Notes: generated by a model from the sequence alone, not told the origin. A DNA stretch of 46,967 nucleotides from an uncultured Desulfovibrio sp. (GCF_944327235.1 NZ_CALVHE010000010.1:1-46967), one strand, 5' to 3'. Shown: positions 1-8,287, numbered from the stretch's first letter. Translations and numbers: made by a program.

Positions 1-5
1 GACAT
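1..5 (-). CDS. Start codon of a minus-strand gene cut by the window edge
   Basis: An ATG reads leftward from base 5. A strong GGAGG Shine-Dalgarno lies at bases 11-15 (seen as CCTCC on the given strand), with five bases between it and the ATG. Only the first codon is inside the window, so no product can be named. The neighbouring minus-strand genes are polysaccharide-related, but that says little about this one. Confidence 0.5.
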
Positions 6-67
6 GGTAACCTCCGTCTCCATACCTACTCTTTTTTGAAGCGTATGGAAATAATGAGTCCTGACCC

Positions 68-215
68 TAGAGCATTTTCCGTTTGAAACGCTTCGCGTTC
101 CAAACCATACGGCCTGGCGTTTCACGGAAAAAACGCGGTTTTTCCGCTCACTTTGGGCCGGGCGGCGCTGTGCCGCCGCCTCGCAACGTGCCTTTTCCAA
201 TGGCAAAATACTCTA
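68..215 (+). repeat. Family-1 MITE-like element, copy A (most complete)
   Basis: About 146 bp between flanking TA dinucleotides. The left end reads TAGAGCATTTTCC and the right end, read inward on the other strand, TAGAGTATTTTGCC, so the ends form imperfect terminal inverted repeats. Inside are an A/T hairpin (GGAAAAA pairing with TTTTTCC, 125-146) and a GC hairpin (GGCGGC/GCCGCC, about 162-178). The right end supplies the TAG stop codon of the minus-strand gene ending at 213. Related copies lie at 10521, 27758, 31308, 34014 and 37467/37632. No transposase is present, so it would have to be mobilised in trans. Confidence 0.8.
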
Positions 216-1760
216 ATTTTTTAGATAGGGGACGGCCGGCTGGGCCATGATGGCGTCGAGCTCTCCGAGGAGCGGCCCCAGCGTGAGCATGAACAGCGTG
301 TCGCCCCGCTGGCGCGCCATCTGGAGCGAGCGCAGCAACGGGGGCCTGAGCAAGTCAGGGGTCAGGTCGCCAAAGGCCATCTCCTCGGGGATGGGAAAAC
401 CGAGCAGCCGTTCCAGCGCTGTCACATCGCGCTTGCCGCCGCAAAGATCGTTGCGGATGTTGTACGGGGGAAAGTTGTGGTGCATGGTCAGCAGGTAGAC
501 CGCCAGCGCCGCCGGTTCGTCAGGGTAGGTCTGCCAGAAATCGCGCGCGCATCTGTACTCGATCCTTTCCGGGCTCAGGATCCTCCGCATGAAGTCGCCC
601 CGGCTCCAAACCGTTTTTCCTTCTTCCACCCGCCGGACGGCGACGGATTCCCGCAAGTCCCGCCGGTAAACGACGGACAGCAGCGCCCGCCGGATCAGCG
701 GCATGGTCTGGGCGGGATCGAAAATATACCGACCATAACAGGAGCGGATATGCTGCTCCCAGCGATCGGCTGGCGTATCCAGAGCGACGGAAACAGCTTT
801 GCAGACGTCATCGAACACGCTGACATTGATGCCCGTGGGAGTGATGATCAGCCGTTTTCGCGGGGCTTCGAGTGTACGGCGGATCTCCGGGCGCAGGGCG
901 GACAGCGCAAAGACTTCCCCGATATTGGAATATTCAGTGATGAGCGTGACGGCGCGGGCGAATTCCGGCAGATGGTCGAAATCGCGGCTGACGGCAAAGC
1001 GGGGATGCCCTTCAAAAAGGGAAATGAGCTTCTTGACGTCAGGATGATCCCACGACGTGACGCAGGGGCGGAAGCAGATGCGGTATTGGGGAAAATGCAG
1101 GAGCAGGGCATCGATCATGGACGGGGCAAAATCGCAGATCATGCGGTTGCGCGGATCGTTGGGATTGGCCCAGTAGCCGGTAGGCGCATAGAGGATGGAA
1201 TCCTGCTCGCACGCCATTTCGCGCAGGTGCGCCTGAACGGTGGCGATGCGCGGGCAACCCACGGGAAAGAAGGTGTAGAACGGACGTTTGCGGCGGACAT
1301 GGGCGGGGTTGCAACTGCCTTCCAGTTCCTGACGGATCAGCGCGGCATCCCTGAGCGTCTGCGGCGTGGTGGTGAAGTAGGCATCCTGATGGTACATCCG
1401 CCGCTGCCAGCCCGGAAAGGCCATCGGCGTATCATAGCCGAGGAAGGAGTGGGGGAAGGCCGCCACGAAGGATCTGTCCGGAAAGTCGTTCTCGTACTGA
1501 TCGGTACAGAGGAAGATGCTGACGTCCCGCAGATCCTTCAGCTCCTGCCGCGGCACCTGGAAGATGGGGCCGGGCATGGAAAAACTTCCAGGTTCCAGCG
1601 TGGTCAGGGTGCAGAGGGCGAAATCCTTTTCCACATGTCGATAGATCTCCCGAAAGTATTCATCGGGGATGCGGTTCTCCCAGTGGATGCAGAAACAGAG
1701 GACAGGCCGCTGGGAGGCATGGCTGTCGATCCAGGCCTGGGCTTCCGTCAATTGGCTCAT
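213..1760 (-). CDS. Glycosyltransferase-like / CDP-glycerol transferase-like protein
   Basis: A 515-residue soluble protein without signal peptide or clear membrane segment. Near the middle it has LYAPTGYW, followed by a stretch about filing positions of other sites (IDALLLHFPQYRICFRP) and YSNIGEVFALSA. This order resembles the C-terminal GT-B half of CDP-glycerol glycerophosphotransferase-like and related surface-glycan enzymes; the match is from memory of the fold pattern, not a firm family call. The start was placed at 1760 because an AGGAAGG Shine-Dalgarno precedes that ATG; the longer open frame to 1901 has no ribosome site and a shadow-like, Arg-rich start. It shares strand with a nucleotidyltransferase and an RmlD-type reductase, which fits a surface-polysaccharide role. 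Its TAG stop is formed by the end of repeat copy A. Confidence 0.6.
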   Translation of the reverse strand: MSQLTEAQAWIDSHASQRPVLCFCIHWENRIPDEYFREIYRHVEKDFALCTLTTLEPGSFSMPGPIFQVPRQELKDLRDVSIFLCTDQYENDFPDRSFVAAFPHSFLGYDTPMAFPGWQRRMYHQDAYFTTTPQTLRDAALIRQELEGSCNPAHVRRKRPFYTFFPVGCPRIATVQAHLREMACEQDSILYAPTGYWANPNDPRNRMICDFAPSMIDALLLHFPQYRICFRPCVTSWDHPDVKKLISLFEGHPRFAVSRDFDHLPEFARAVTLITEYSNIGEVFALSALRPEIRRTLEAPRKRLIITPTGINVSVFDDVCKAVSVALDTPADRWEQHIRSCYGRYIFDPAQTMPLIRRALLSVVYRRDLRESVAVRRVEEGKTVWSRGDFMRRILSPERIEYRCARDFWQTYPDEPAALAVYLLTMHHNFPPYNIRNDLCGGKRDVTALERLLGFPIPEEMAFGDLTPDLLRPPLLRSLQMARQRGDTLFMLTLGPLLGELDAIMAQPAVPYLKN

Positions 1761-2254
1761 GCGTGTTTTCCTTCCTGCCGTCCGGCGCACGAAAGCGATA
1801 CGGATAGGCTCGCTGCCCGCCGCGCTCCTTTCGTGCCGCGGGGCCAAAAAAATCGACCATTGACGGCGTGTGTCGATCTTCGCCGTCAGGGCTGTCTGCA
1901 TACCGCGGCTTTTCCGCCAGCCGGGATACGGCGCGTCGGAACGAACGGGCGGATACGAGGCGGCCTCAGTGCCTGTTCATATACCTTTTACGAATGATCA
2001 CAGTCATGGCCCTGGACGATTCGTCGTCCGTCCCTTCTGACAAAGACGTGCTGAGGAAGGGGCAGGGCAGGGGGAGAGATGACGAAAGCGTTATTCCTCG
2101 CTCTGCGATGAAAGGGCTGAGCGCTCACGTCGGGGTGATCGAAATACCGATCGCAGGACCGTGTCCGTCAGCATCCGGTACACTACAGACGGTCCCATGG
2201 AAGGGAAGGATTCCCTTCCCCCCCAAAGAGACCGGGATCTCGTGTCGTCGTGGC
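1761..2254. other. Intergenic stretch with hairpins, no gene seen
   Basis: About 490 bases between two minus-strand genes. Open frames here have poor codon use and no ribosome sites. Two clean stem-loops are visible: GGACGA-TTCG-TCGTCC at 2014-2029, with a UUCG-type loop on the plus strand, and GGAAGGGAA-gga-TTCCCTTCC at 2199-2219. Neither is followed by a T-run, so they are not obvious intrinsic terminators. The second lies just past the end of the nucleotidyltransferase gene and may protect that 3' end. A TATATG box reading leftward near 1983 could serve the glycosyltransferase-like gene, but no good -35 partner was seen. Confidence 0.5.
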
Positions 2255-3055
2255 TTAACCGTTGGGTGAGGTGACGCGCCAGTCATGCGACCAGCCGTCG
2301 CGTTCCAGGGCCCGCTTGTAGATGTAATAGTCCTCGCGGCTGTCCACTTCCACCCAGTGCCCGACCACGGGTACGGCCTGTACCAGCACGTCGTCGTCCA
2401 CCAGTCGCTGGATGAAGGAGGTCATGTCCGTATGGTCACAGGCGCTGCCCAGCTGGTCGAGGTGTTTTTTGGCGTAGCTCCAGCCCTTGGGGGAAAAGCG
2501 GATAAGCCCCATGTACTGGCCCTGGATGTCGTCGGGGTCCTCCGGCCGGAAGCCGACTTCCAGCAGGCGGCCGTCCTGATGGATGAAGGTCTCGGCGTTC
2601 ATGAGCGGATCGCCGAAACGCTGCATCCACAAGGTCTGCCAGCGGGTGTCGTAGGTGATGGCGACAGGCTCCACGGCGTTGGCAAGCGCCAGGATATGGT
2701 TGGCCGGATACAGGGCGTCAGCATGGCTGACGATGATGCCGTCCTCGTCCTCGGCCAGCGCCATGTCGATCCACGGGGCCACGCAACGCAGGCCGGACAG
2801 CAGACTGCCGTGCAGCCAGTCCGTGTTCTCCACGGTCTCGAAGGTGTTGGGGGGCAGCCCGGCAGCTTCGGGCGTGAGCTGCTCGGATCGATAGCCGCGC
2901 ACTACGCAGATGCGGCGTGCTTTGGCGGCTTCCAGCGCCTCGCACTGCCAGCGGACCAGCGTCTTTCCGCCCAGCTCGATGAGACTGGTGGGTTTGTCCT
3001 CGGTGAGTTCCTTGAGACTGGCGCCACGTCCCGCGCCCAGAATAATGGCAATCAT
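2255..3055 (-). CDS. Sugar/alcohol-phosphate nucleotidyltransferase (MobA/LicC-like)
   Basis: A 266-residue protein of the NTP-transferase (GT-A Rossmann) fold. The N-terminus reads MIAIILGAGRGASL, the variant G-x-G-x-R nucleotide-binding loop, followed by DKPTSLIELGGKTLV, the usual K-P-x-x-L substrate loop. VSHADALY around residue 100 is where the metal-binding Asp is expected. Such enzymes activate sugar-1-phosphates or alcohol phosphates such as phosphocholine with CTP or UTP; the substrate cannot be told here. The start has a GGGAG ribosome site and a TATACT -10 box about 50 bases upstream. The gene lies downstream of the RmlD/DUF3179 pair but is separated from it by a terminator, so it is probably its own transcript. 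Confidence 0.8.
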   Translation of the reverse strand: MIAIILGAGRGASLKELTEDKPTSLIELGGKTLVRWQCEALEAAKARRICVVRGYRSEQLTPEAAGLPPNTFETVENTDWLHGSLLSGLRCVAPWIDMALAEDEDGIIVSHADALYPANHILALANAVEPVAITYDTRWQTLWMQRFGDPLMNAETFIHQDGRLLEVGFRPEDPDDIQGQYMGLIRFSPKGWSYAKKHLDQLGSACDHTDMTSFIQRLVDDDVLVQAVPVVGHWVEVDSREDYYIYKRALERDGWSHDWRVTSPNG

Positions 3056-3106
3056 GCGAGCAGCTCCCTTTACAGTCTCCCGGGACGGGAGAACGGATTT
3101 TTCTCA

Positions 3107-3135
3107 AGTATACGGATAAAACAAGCTTCCTGCAA
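3107..3135 (-). promoter_or_regulatory. Sigma-70 type promoter for the nucleotidyltransferase
   Basis: Read on the minus strand: TTGCAG (-35, bases 3130-3135), 17 bases, TATACT (-10, bases 3107-3112). The -35 box lies inside the last arm of the upstream gene's terminator hairpin, so terminator and promoter are packed together. Confidence 0.5.
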
Positions 3136-3175
3136 GTCGCGGGCGGCCATTTGGCTCCCGTGACCCGCAGGAAGC
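3117..3175 (-). terminator. Intrinsic terminator after the DUF3179 gene
   Basis: Arms GCTTCCTGC (3125-3133) and GCAGGAAGC (3167-3175) pair perfectly, with further pairing of CGGG/CCCG inside the loop. On the minus strand the stem is followed by the T-rich TTGTTTTAT. Confidence 0.6.
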
Positions 3176-3207
3176 GGTGCAGACGGCGTATGATCGCCCT
3201 GGGGGAT

Positions 3208-4806
3208 TCAGTTTCGTCCTGTCGTGGCGGCTGTGGGCGCGGCAGGCATGGGGAGGGGGGCCAGCGCCGCTCCCGGCGGCGTCACAGGACCGACGCCGGT
3301 GCTGCTGCCGGCCTGAGCGGGCAAGCCTCCGGCGGGCGTGGGAGCCGTCGGCGCGTAGCCTGCCGGAGCGCCTCCCGCGGGCTGCTGGGCATAGCCTCCG
3401 GGGGCAACGCCGTAGCCGGGCATGGTCCCGCCCGCGGCGGGCGCCTGCTGGAGCGTACCGGGCTGCATCGCCGGTCGGCCTGTCGTGGGGGGCTGATCGG
3501 CGCCTTGCGGCATGGCCTGCCCGGGATAGGGCACGTTCGGCAGTCTGCCCTGCGGCAGACTTTGGGGCATGGCGCCGGCGGGGACGGCCTGCGATGCCGC
3601 TGTCCCAGCCGGTACGGCAGCCTGTCCGCCGCCCGGCTGGCCGGGGAGCGGCGCGGTGGCCTGCGCGGCTTCCGGGCTTGGCCCCAGCGGAGTGATCTGG
3701 AGCAGCTCTTCGGGGACTTCTCCGGGGCCGGGGATGAAGAGCGTTTCCGGGTTCATGCTGGCCCAGGCGAACCACATGGAGTAGCTGCCGTAATACTGGG
3801 GCATGTTCGCGCCCTTGAGGTTGCCCGCCAGACAGATGCCGGTGGCGGGGTCCCAGATGCTGCGGGTGGAGATGTCGATGAGCTGATTGCCGGAATAGAC
3901 GAAGAGGAACGGTTCCGCCCAGACCTGACGGTTGAAGACGCGGACCACGTCCAGCTTCTTGTCGTGCACGGCGACCAGGGCCGACGGCCCCACGAAGAAG
4001 TTCACCGCGCCCTTTTCCTTGACGTAGTTGATATCCAGCGCGATCAGCGAGCCCTGATGCTCAAGGCAGAACATGGGCGTCTTGCGGGGGAAGCGACGAT
4101 CCACACGTTCGACGGGATAGACCAGCTCGTCATTGGTATAGTAGGTGTCGTCCTTGCGGTAGTCGCCGTAGGGGTCGCGGCCGTAGGGGCGGCGTCCCGG
4201 CGGGCGGGAGAGCACCTTGGCGCCGGGGAAGGTGCGCCTGGCCGGTCCCCAGGTCGTCCAGTAACAGGGCACGAGGGGCATACCGCGTCCGAGCAGGCTG
4301 CCGTCAAAGGCCATGCCCAGCTCCTGGAGCCAGAGACTGCCGGAATTGCGGTCGATGAGTACGGAATTGCCGTCGTACAGGCGACCTTCGGCGTCGAAGA
4401 TGAGGTTGAGCCCGCCCATGGAGGCGTCATAGGCGGCAAAGCCGCCGGTGATGGGGCTGTACGTGATGGCGTAGGCGTGGTCGTCCACCACCTCATTGAT
4501 GACCTGATGCCAGACAAGGTATTTTTGCGGATAGATGCGCGGCCCGTCGGGCAACATGACCACAAAGACCACATCATCGGCGTTCATGCTGAGGCCGGCA
4601 TCCTGCATCCGGTCGAAGCGGGGCCGGTAGAGCGAAGGGATCTGCCCGTACTCGATGCCGCTTTCCGTCAGTTTTTTGTTGATGTTGGCCAGTTCCTGCA
4701 GGTTCTGCGGACGGGCCTGGGCTGTTCCGCCCGTCAGCAGGCAGCCGAACAGCAGCAACGGCAGGATGCGGCGGCTCAGGCGGCCGCTCCTCATCAGGTT
4801 CAGCAT
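3208..4806 (-). CDS. Exported DUF3179-domain protein with a Pro/Ala/Gln-rich tail
   Basis: 532 residues. It begins with a basic, then hydrophobic stretch (RRILPLLLFGCLLTGGTAQA) typical of a Sec signal peptide. Residues from about 50 to 370 match the DUF3179 pattern as I know it: IYPQKYLVWHQVINEVV, AITYSPITGGFAAYD, LIDRNSGSLWLQELG, YWTTWGPARRTFPGAKVLS and YGRDPYGDY. The last ~150 residues are low-complexity Pro, Ala, Gly and Gln. The family has no established function. The ATG overlaps the upstream reductase stop by seven bases (ATGCTGA), so the two are translationally coupled. That pairing hints at an envelope or glycan connection but does not prove one. The tail could be a wall-spanning linker. 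Confidence 0.8.
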   Translation of the reverse strand: MLNLMRSGRLSRRILPLLLFGCLLTGGTAQARPQNLQELANINKKLTESGIEYGQIPSLYRPRFDRMQDAGLSMNADDVVFVVMLPDGPRIYPQKYLVWHQVINEVVDDHAYAITYSPITGGFAAYDASMGGLNLIFDAEGRLYDGNSVLIDRNSGSLWLQELGMAFDGSLLGRGMPLVPCYWTTWGPARRTFPGAKVLSRPPGRRPYGRDPYGDYRKDDTYYTNDELVYPVERVDRRFPRKTPMFCLEHQGSLIALDINYVKEKGAVNFFVGPSALVAVHDKKLDVVRVFNRQVWAEPFLFVYSGNQLIDISTRSIWDPATGICLAGNLKGANMPQYYGSYSMWFAWASMNPETLFIPGPGEVPEELLQITPLGPSPEAAQATAPLPGQPGGGQAAVPAGTAASQAVPAGAMPQSLPQGRLPNVPYPGQAMPQGADQPPTTGRPAMQPGTLQQAPAAGGTMPGYGVAPGGYAQQPAGGAPAGYAPTAPTPAGGLPAQAGSSTGVGPVTPPGAALAPLPMPAAPTAATTGRN

Positions 4807-5666
4807 TGGGAGCCCCCTTCACGGAAAAGATAGTCTCGCAGGGCTTGCGGCCACGGACGCGGGGTTTCCCCAAGAAACTGCGCCAGCTTGTCGCAGTTGA
4901 GCACGGAATAGGCGGGACGGCGGGCCTTTTGCGGCCAGGCGGAACTGGGGATGGGTTCCACCCGGCAGGGGCTGCCGGTCAGGGACACGGCTTCGCAGGC
5001 CAGTTCGCACCAGCTGGCGCGGCCGCTGTTGGCGGCGTGCCAGAGCCCGGTCTGTCCGGCTTCGGCCAGGCGGGCGCTCCAGAGAGCGAGATCCAGCGTG
5101 TAGGTGGGCGAACCGTGCTGGTCGTGCACCACGCTGATGACGTCGCGCCGTCGGCAGGCGTCGAGGATGGTCTGTACGAAGTTGCGCCGCCCCGGGCCGA
5201 ACAGCCAGGCCGTCCGCAACACGAGGGAGCGATCCGGCAGCTCGTTGCGCACGGCCTGCTCTCCGGCCAGCTTGGTCTTGCCGTAGACGGAGACCGGGCA
5301 GGGCGTATCCTCTTCAGTAAGGGCCCTGCTGCTGTTGCCGCCGAACACGAAGTCCGTGCCGTAATGCACCAGCAGGCCGGAACCGATGTTGCGCAACAGC
5401 CGGGCCAGAGCATCGGGCAGCGTACGATTGATGAGCAGAGCCTCCTCGGGATGATCTTCCGCATCGTCCACCTGCGTCCAGGCGACGGTATTGAAGACCA
5501 CGTCCGCTTCGGCCTGCTCCAGACGCTGCTGCAGGAAATTCATGTCCTGCAGATTACCGTCGCAGCGACCCAGCGTTTCCACCTGCCATCCTCGATGGGA
5601 CAATACCCGCACAAGGGTCTGCCCCAGCAACCCGGTGGCCCCTCCTAGAACCAGCGCTTTGGCCAT
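4800..5666 (-). CDS. rfbD: RmlD-type dTDP-4-dehydrorhamnose reductase (NAD(P)-dependent)
   Basis: 288 residues, a normal length for RmlD. It has the Rossmann loop GGATGLLG at residues 8-15, VVFNTVAWTQVDDAE and the catalytic YGKTKLAGE (Tyr-x3-Lys), followed by a WLFGPG-type segment. The family reduces dTDP-4-keto-L-rhamnose to dTDP-L-rhamnose, the last step of that pathway; some members act on other 4-keto sugars, and RmlA/B/C are not adjacent. The start has a GAGGAGG ribosome site. It leads a two-gene unit with the DUF3179 gene and diverges from cbiK across a 98-base gap. Confidence 0.85.
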   Translation of the reverse strand: MAKALVLGGATGLLGQTLVRVLSHRGWQVETLGRCDGNLQDMNFLQQRLEQAEADVVFNTVAWTQVDDAEDHPEEALLINRTLPDALARLLRNIGSGLLVHYGTDFVFGGNSSRALTEEDTPCPVSVYGKTKLAGEQAVRNELPDRSLVLRTAWLFGPGRRNFVQTILDACRRRDVISVVHDQHGSPTYTLDLALWSARLAEAGQTGLWHAANSGRASWCELACEAVSLTGSPCRVEPIPSSAWPQKARRPAYSVLNCDKLAQFLGETPRPWPQALRDYLFREGGSQC

Positions 5667-5729
5667 GACAACCTCCTCTTTTCATGTTACTCCCGCGCAT
5701 TACGGCGGTCAACTCCATATGCTCGCGCC

Positions 5730-5758
5730 TTGCTTCCCCGCGGCAAGTGCCCTATACT
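5730..5758 (+). promoter_or_regulatory. Strong promoter placing the start site at the cbiK ATG
   Basis: TTGCTT (5730-5735), a 17-base spacer, and TATACT (5753-5758). Only six bases separate the -10 box from the ATG at 5765, so transcription should begin at or next to the start codon. No Shine-Dalgarno precedes that ATG, which fits a leaderless message. Confidence 0.65.
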
Positions 5759-5764
5759 GGAAAA

Positions 5765-6541
5765 ATGAAATGCGCTATCCTGCTGGTGGCTTTCGGGGCG
5801 ACGGGACAACAGGCCCAGGGCGCGCTGCGTGATTTTGACGCGCAGGTGCGGGCGGCCTTTCCCGACAAGCCCGTGCGCTGGGCCTATACGTCGCTGCTCC
5901 TGCGCGAACGGCTGGCTCAGGCCCGGCAGAAAAGCGACTCTGTCCTCAAGGCGTTGCGGCGGCTGCAATTCGAAGGTTTCCGGCAGGTGGCCGTGCAAGC
6001 CCTCCACAGTATCCCCGGTGACGAGCACGGCGAGGTGCGGGCCGTTCTGGACGAAGTGGCGGCCACGTCCGCTCTGCGCGTACAGCTGGGGGCTCCTCTG
6101 CTCAATGACGCCGCGGACATCGAGGAGGCGGCGCGCGCCGTGCTGACCCATCTGCCGCCGGAACGTCGTCCGGAGGAGGACGTGGTGCTCATGGGGCATG
6201 GCGCACGGCATCCGGCCATGTCGCGTTATGGCGATCTTGCCCGTGCCGTGAGCGGGCTGGATGCGCACATCCATGTGGGGGCCATGAGCGGTCCGCTGGA
6301 GCTGGAGACGCTGTTGCCCCGTCTCACGTCCCGACGGGTCTGGCTCATGCCGCTGCTCTCGGTGGTCGGCAGACATGCCCTTGAGGATATGGCGGGCGAG
6401 CAGGAACATTCCTGGCGTTCGCGGCTGGAAAGGGCCGGGCACGACTGTTGCCCGATCCTGCACGGCATGGCGGAGTATCCCGGTTTTGCCGCCATCTGGC
6501 TGCGTCATCTGACGCAGGCTGTGGCGCGTTGCACTTTATAA
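5765..6541 (+). CDS. cbiK: Sirohydrochlorin cobaltochelatase, cytosolic type
   Basis: 258 residues. It inserts Co2+ into sirohydrochlorin in the anaerobic cobalamin pathway, and in sulfate reducers may also supply metal for sirohaem-type products. Family marks are LLVAFGATG near the start, VLMGHGARHPA (first metal His), HVGAMSG, and the C-terminal PLLSVVGRHALEDMAG with the second His and the E/D cluster. There is no signal peptide, so it resembles the cytoplasmic CbiK form of Desulfovibrio rather than the periplasmic, haem-binding one. The start at 5765 fits the family N-terminus; the longer frame from 5684 runs through the promoter. A lipoprotein gene follows 17 bases downstream and probably shares the transcript. 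Confidence 0.9.
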   Translation: MKCAILLVAFGATGQQAQGALRDFDAQVRAAFPDKPVRWAYTSLLLRERLAQARQKSDSVLKALRRLQFEGFRQVAVQALHSIPGDEHGEVRAVLDEVAATSALRVQLGAPLLNDAADIEEAARAVLTHLPPERRPEEDVVLMGHGARHPAMSRYGDLARAVSGLDAHIHVGAMSGPLELETLLPRLTSRRVWLMPLLSVVGRHALEDMAGEQEHSWRSRLERAGHDCCPILHGMAEYPGFAAIWLRHLTQAVARCTL

Positions 6542-6558
6542 ACAGGAGAAGGGTTGTC

Positions 6559-7452
6559 ATGTTGCGACATTGTTTGCGGACGGGGCTTGTGCTGAGTGTC
6601 CTGCTCTCGGGCGGTCTGCTGGCGGGCTGCGGCTTCATGGGGTCGTCGGACACGGCCGACACGCCGCCGGCCACGCAGGTCGCCGCGCCTGGCGATGCGG
6701 TGGCCGCCACGGGCGCCGCGCCTGCCGGCGGCGCCAATCTGTTCAATCCGTGGATGCAGGAGAAACTGCCCAATACGCGCGAACTGAGCGACGCCGGACA
6801 GGCCATGCTGCCCCAGATGGGCGGCAGCGCCCAGCGTATCGAAAAGGAGGCCGCCTATCGCGCGCATTGGCGCGAGGAGATCTATCCCGTGGTCTTCGGG
6901 GACAAGAAGGCCCCGCACGAGCTCATGGTGCTGCTGGATTTTGCCAATCCGGCCAGCGCGGCGCTCTGGGACAGGGTGGTCGAGGCTTCGCGTTCGCTCG
7001 ATCCGGCGCGGACCAAGATCGTCGTCTTTGCCAACAGCCGCGAGAATTACGGCACGGACCTCATGGGTCTGGCCATCTGGATCTCTTACGAGCGCAAGGG
7101 GCAGGCCATGTCCTATCTGACCTACGCCCTCGACCGCTGGAACGAGGTGAAGGCCGGTCAGAAGAAGACGCGCGGCAAGGCCATCCCCTTCACCAACGAA
7201 TATGACGCCACGGTGCAGTCCACGGACTTCCCCATCCACTATGCCTATCTGCAGCGGCTGAACCCGCCCGTTCCCGCCAGTCAGGAGATGGACGTCACGA
7301 GCTATTGCTATGACGCCGGCAGCGTGAACATGTATCAGGCCGTCCAGCTCACCCGCTTCTACAATCTCTCCGGCCTGCCCGCCCTCATCGCTGATGGTCG
7401 GGCCATCGCGGCTTCGGCTTCGCCTGCCGACATCGTGGCCGCGCTGCGCTGA
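6559..7452 (+). CDS. Lipoprotein with a thioredoxin/DsbA-like domain lacking CxxC
   Basis: 297 residues with a classic lipobox (LLAGC) after a short basic and hydrophobic signal, then an Ala/Pro/Gly-rich linker to about residue 60. The remainder resembles a DsbA-like thioredoxin fold: a strand ending LMVLLDFANPASAALW where active members carry a C-x-x-C, and a cis-Pro-like loop GLPALIADGRAI near the C-terminus. The redox cysteines are replaced (NPAS), so disulfide exchange at that site is not expected. The start at 6559 follows an AGGAG site. It lies directly after cbiK and ends at a strong terminator. A binding or chaperone role is a guess. Confidence 0.7.
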   Translation: MLRHCLRTGLVLSVLLSGGLLAGCGFMGSSDTADTPPATQVAAPGDAVAATGAAPAGGANLFNPWMQEKLPNTRELSDAGQAMLPQMGGSAQRIEKEAAYRAHWREEIYPVVFGDKKAPHELMVLLDFANPASAALWDRVVEASRSLDPARTKIVVFANSRENYGTDLMGLAIWISYERKGQAMSYLTYALDRWNEVKAGQKKTRGKAIPFTNEYDATVQSTDFPIHYAYLQRLNPPVPASQEMDVTSYCYDAGSVNMYQAVQLTRFYNLSGLPALIADGRAIAASASPADIVAALR

Positions 7453-7479
7453 CGCGCCAGCCTGCCGGACAGGAAGAAG

Positions 7480-7514
7480 GGGAGTCGCCATGCGCCGCAT
7501 GGCGACTCCCTTTT
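7480..7514 (+). terminator. Intrinsic terminator after the cbiK-lipoprotein unit
   Basis: A perfect stem of at least 13 bp (GGGAGTCGCCATG 7480-7492 with CATGGCGACTCCC 7498-7510), followed by TTTT. It sits between convergent genes. Confidence 0.85.
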
Positions 7515-7533
7515 CCAATGACAAAACGCTCTA
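7509..7533 (-). repeat. Remnant of a family-1 repeat end at the repressor stop codon
   Basis: On the minus strand the bases read TAGAGCGTTTTG then TCATTGGAAAAGG. This matches the right-hand end of copy A (TAGAGTATTTTG, CCATTGGAAAAGG) almost base for base. The leading TAG is the stop codon of the repressor gene. The rest of the element is absent; the terminator stem follows directly. Confidence 0.6.
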
Positions 7534-8220
7534 CCGGTATTCCCGTCCGGACCAGAGCACGCGACCGATGACGCGGAACTGCTCCGCGCAGTCTCCCCGC
7601 AGATCGAGCGTCACGGGCGCATAGGCCGGATTGACGCTGCGGAGGATGATCTTGCCGGGCAACATATCGATGCGCTTGATGTAGATGGCGTCCTCGAAAC
7701 CGACGGCGTACAGGCGGCCGGGCGTGATCTCCGTCTGGCCCTGATCCAGCAGGACGAGGTCGTTATCGAAGATCTCCGGGACCATGCTGTCGCCGGAGAC
7801 GCGCATGAGCACCATGCGGCGGGGATTGCCCTTGCGGCGGAGGAAGTCGCCGCGAAAGGCATGTCCGCCTTCCGTGCCGCCATCGACCTCAAGGCTGCCG
7901 GTCCCGGCGGAGAGACGCGCCTCCACCAGCGGGATGGTGATCATGTCCACCTCCGGTCTTGTCGCCACCTCGCCGTCGTCGCCGCTCAGATGCGGGGGGA
8001 GGAACATGGGACCCTGCCCGAAGAACAGCCAGTGCGCATTGCATCCCGTCTTTTCCGCGCAGAGCTGCACCCAGGCCGGGGGGACTTCACCCCGGCGGCG
8101 TGCGCCGCTCACCGACTGGGGGCTGATGCCCAGCGCGCGGGCCAGTTCGGCATCCGAGCCGGCGGACAATGCCTTCATGAGCCGGGCAAGCATAGTGTCG
8201 CAGGTGGAGTTGTCGCTCAT
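7531..8220 (-). CDS. CI/LexA-like repressor with S24 self-cleavage domain
   Basis: 229 residues. Residues 10-65 form a lambda-CI-type helix-turn-helix (DAELARALGISPQSVSGARRRG). Residues ~95-229 are an S24 peptidase-like domain with the nucleophile Ser145 in GDSM and general-base Lys182 in YIKRI; LSAG at 103-106 is a plausible Ala-Gly self-cleavage site. Such proteins repress DNA and are inactivated by RecA-stimulated autoproteolysis. The start at 8220 was chosen over two upstream ATGs because it has a well-spaced GGAG site. It has a TTGACA promoter and an operator-like palindrome over its -10 box, so autoregulation is likely. No other phage gene is nearby, so it is a domesticated or stand-alone regulator; its other targets are unknown. 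Confidence 0.85.
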   Translation of the reverse strand: MSDNSTCDTMLARLMKALSAGSDAELARALGISPQSVSGARRRGEVPPAWVQLCAEKTGCNAHWLFFGQGPMFLPPHLSGDDGEVATRPEVDMITIPLVEARLSAGTGSLEVDGGTEGGHAFRGDFLRRKGNPRRMVLMRVSGDSMVPEIFDNDLVLLDQGQTEITPGRLYAVGFEDAIYIKRIDMLPGKIILRSVNPAYAPVTLDLRGDCAEQFRVIGRVLWSGREYR

Positions 8221-8267
8221 TTTTGTCTCCATGAATAAACAAAAAGTTTTCAATCGAAATTTTTTAT

Positions 8268-8287
8268 TTATTTTGTCCGCAAAATAA
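8268..8287. promoter_or_regulatory. Palindromic operator candidate for the CI-like repressor
   Basis: TTATTTTG-TCCG-CAAAATAA: two perfect 8-base arms around a 4-base centre. It covers the -10 box of the repressor's own promoter, as expected for an autorepression site. Confidence 0.55.

Noticed and set aside
1868..2269. 133-codon plus-strand frame in the first gap
   Set aside because: No ribosome site, shadow-like composition, overlaps the end of the nucleotidyltransferase gene.
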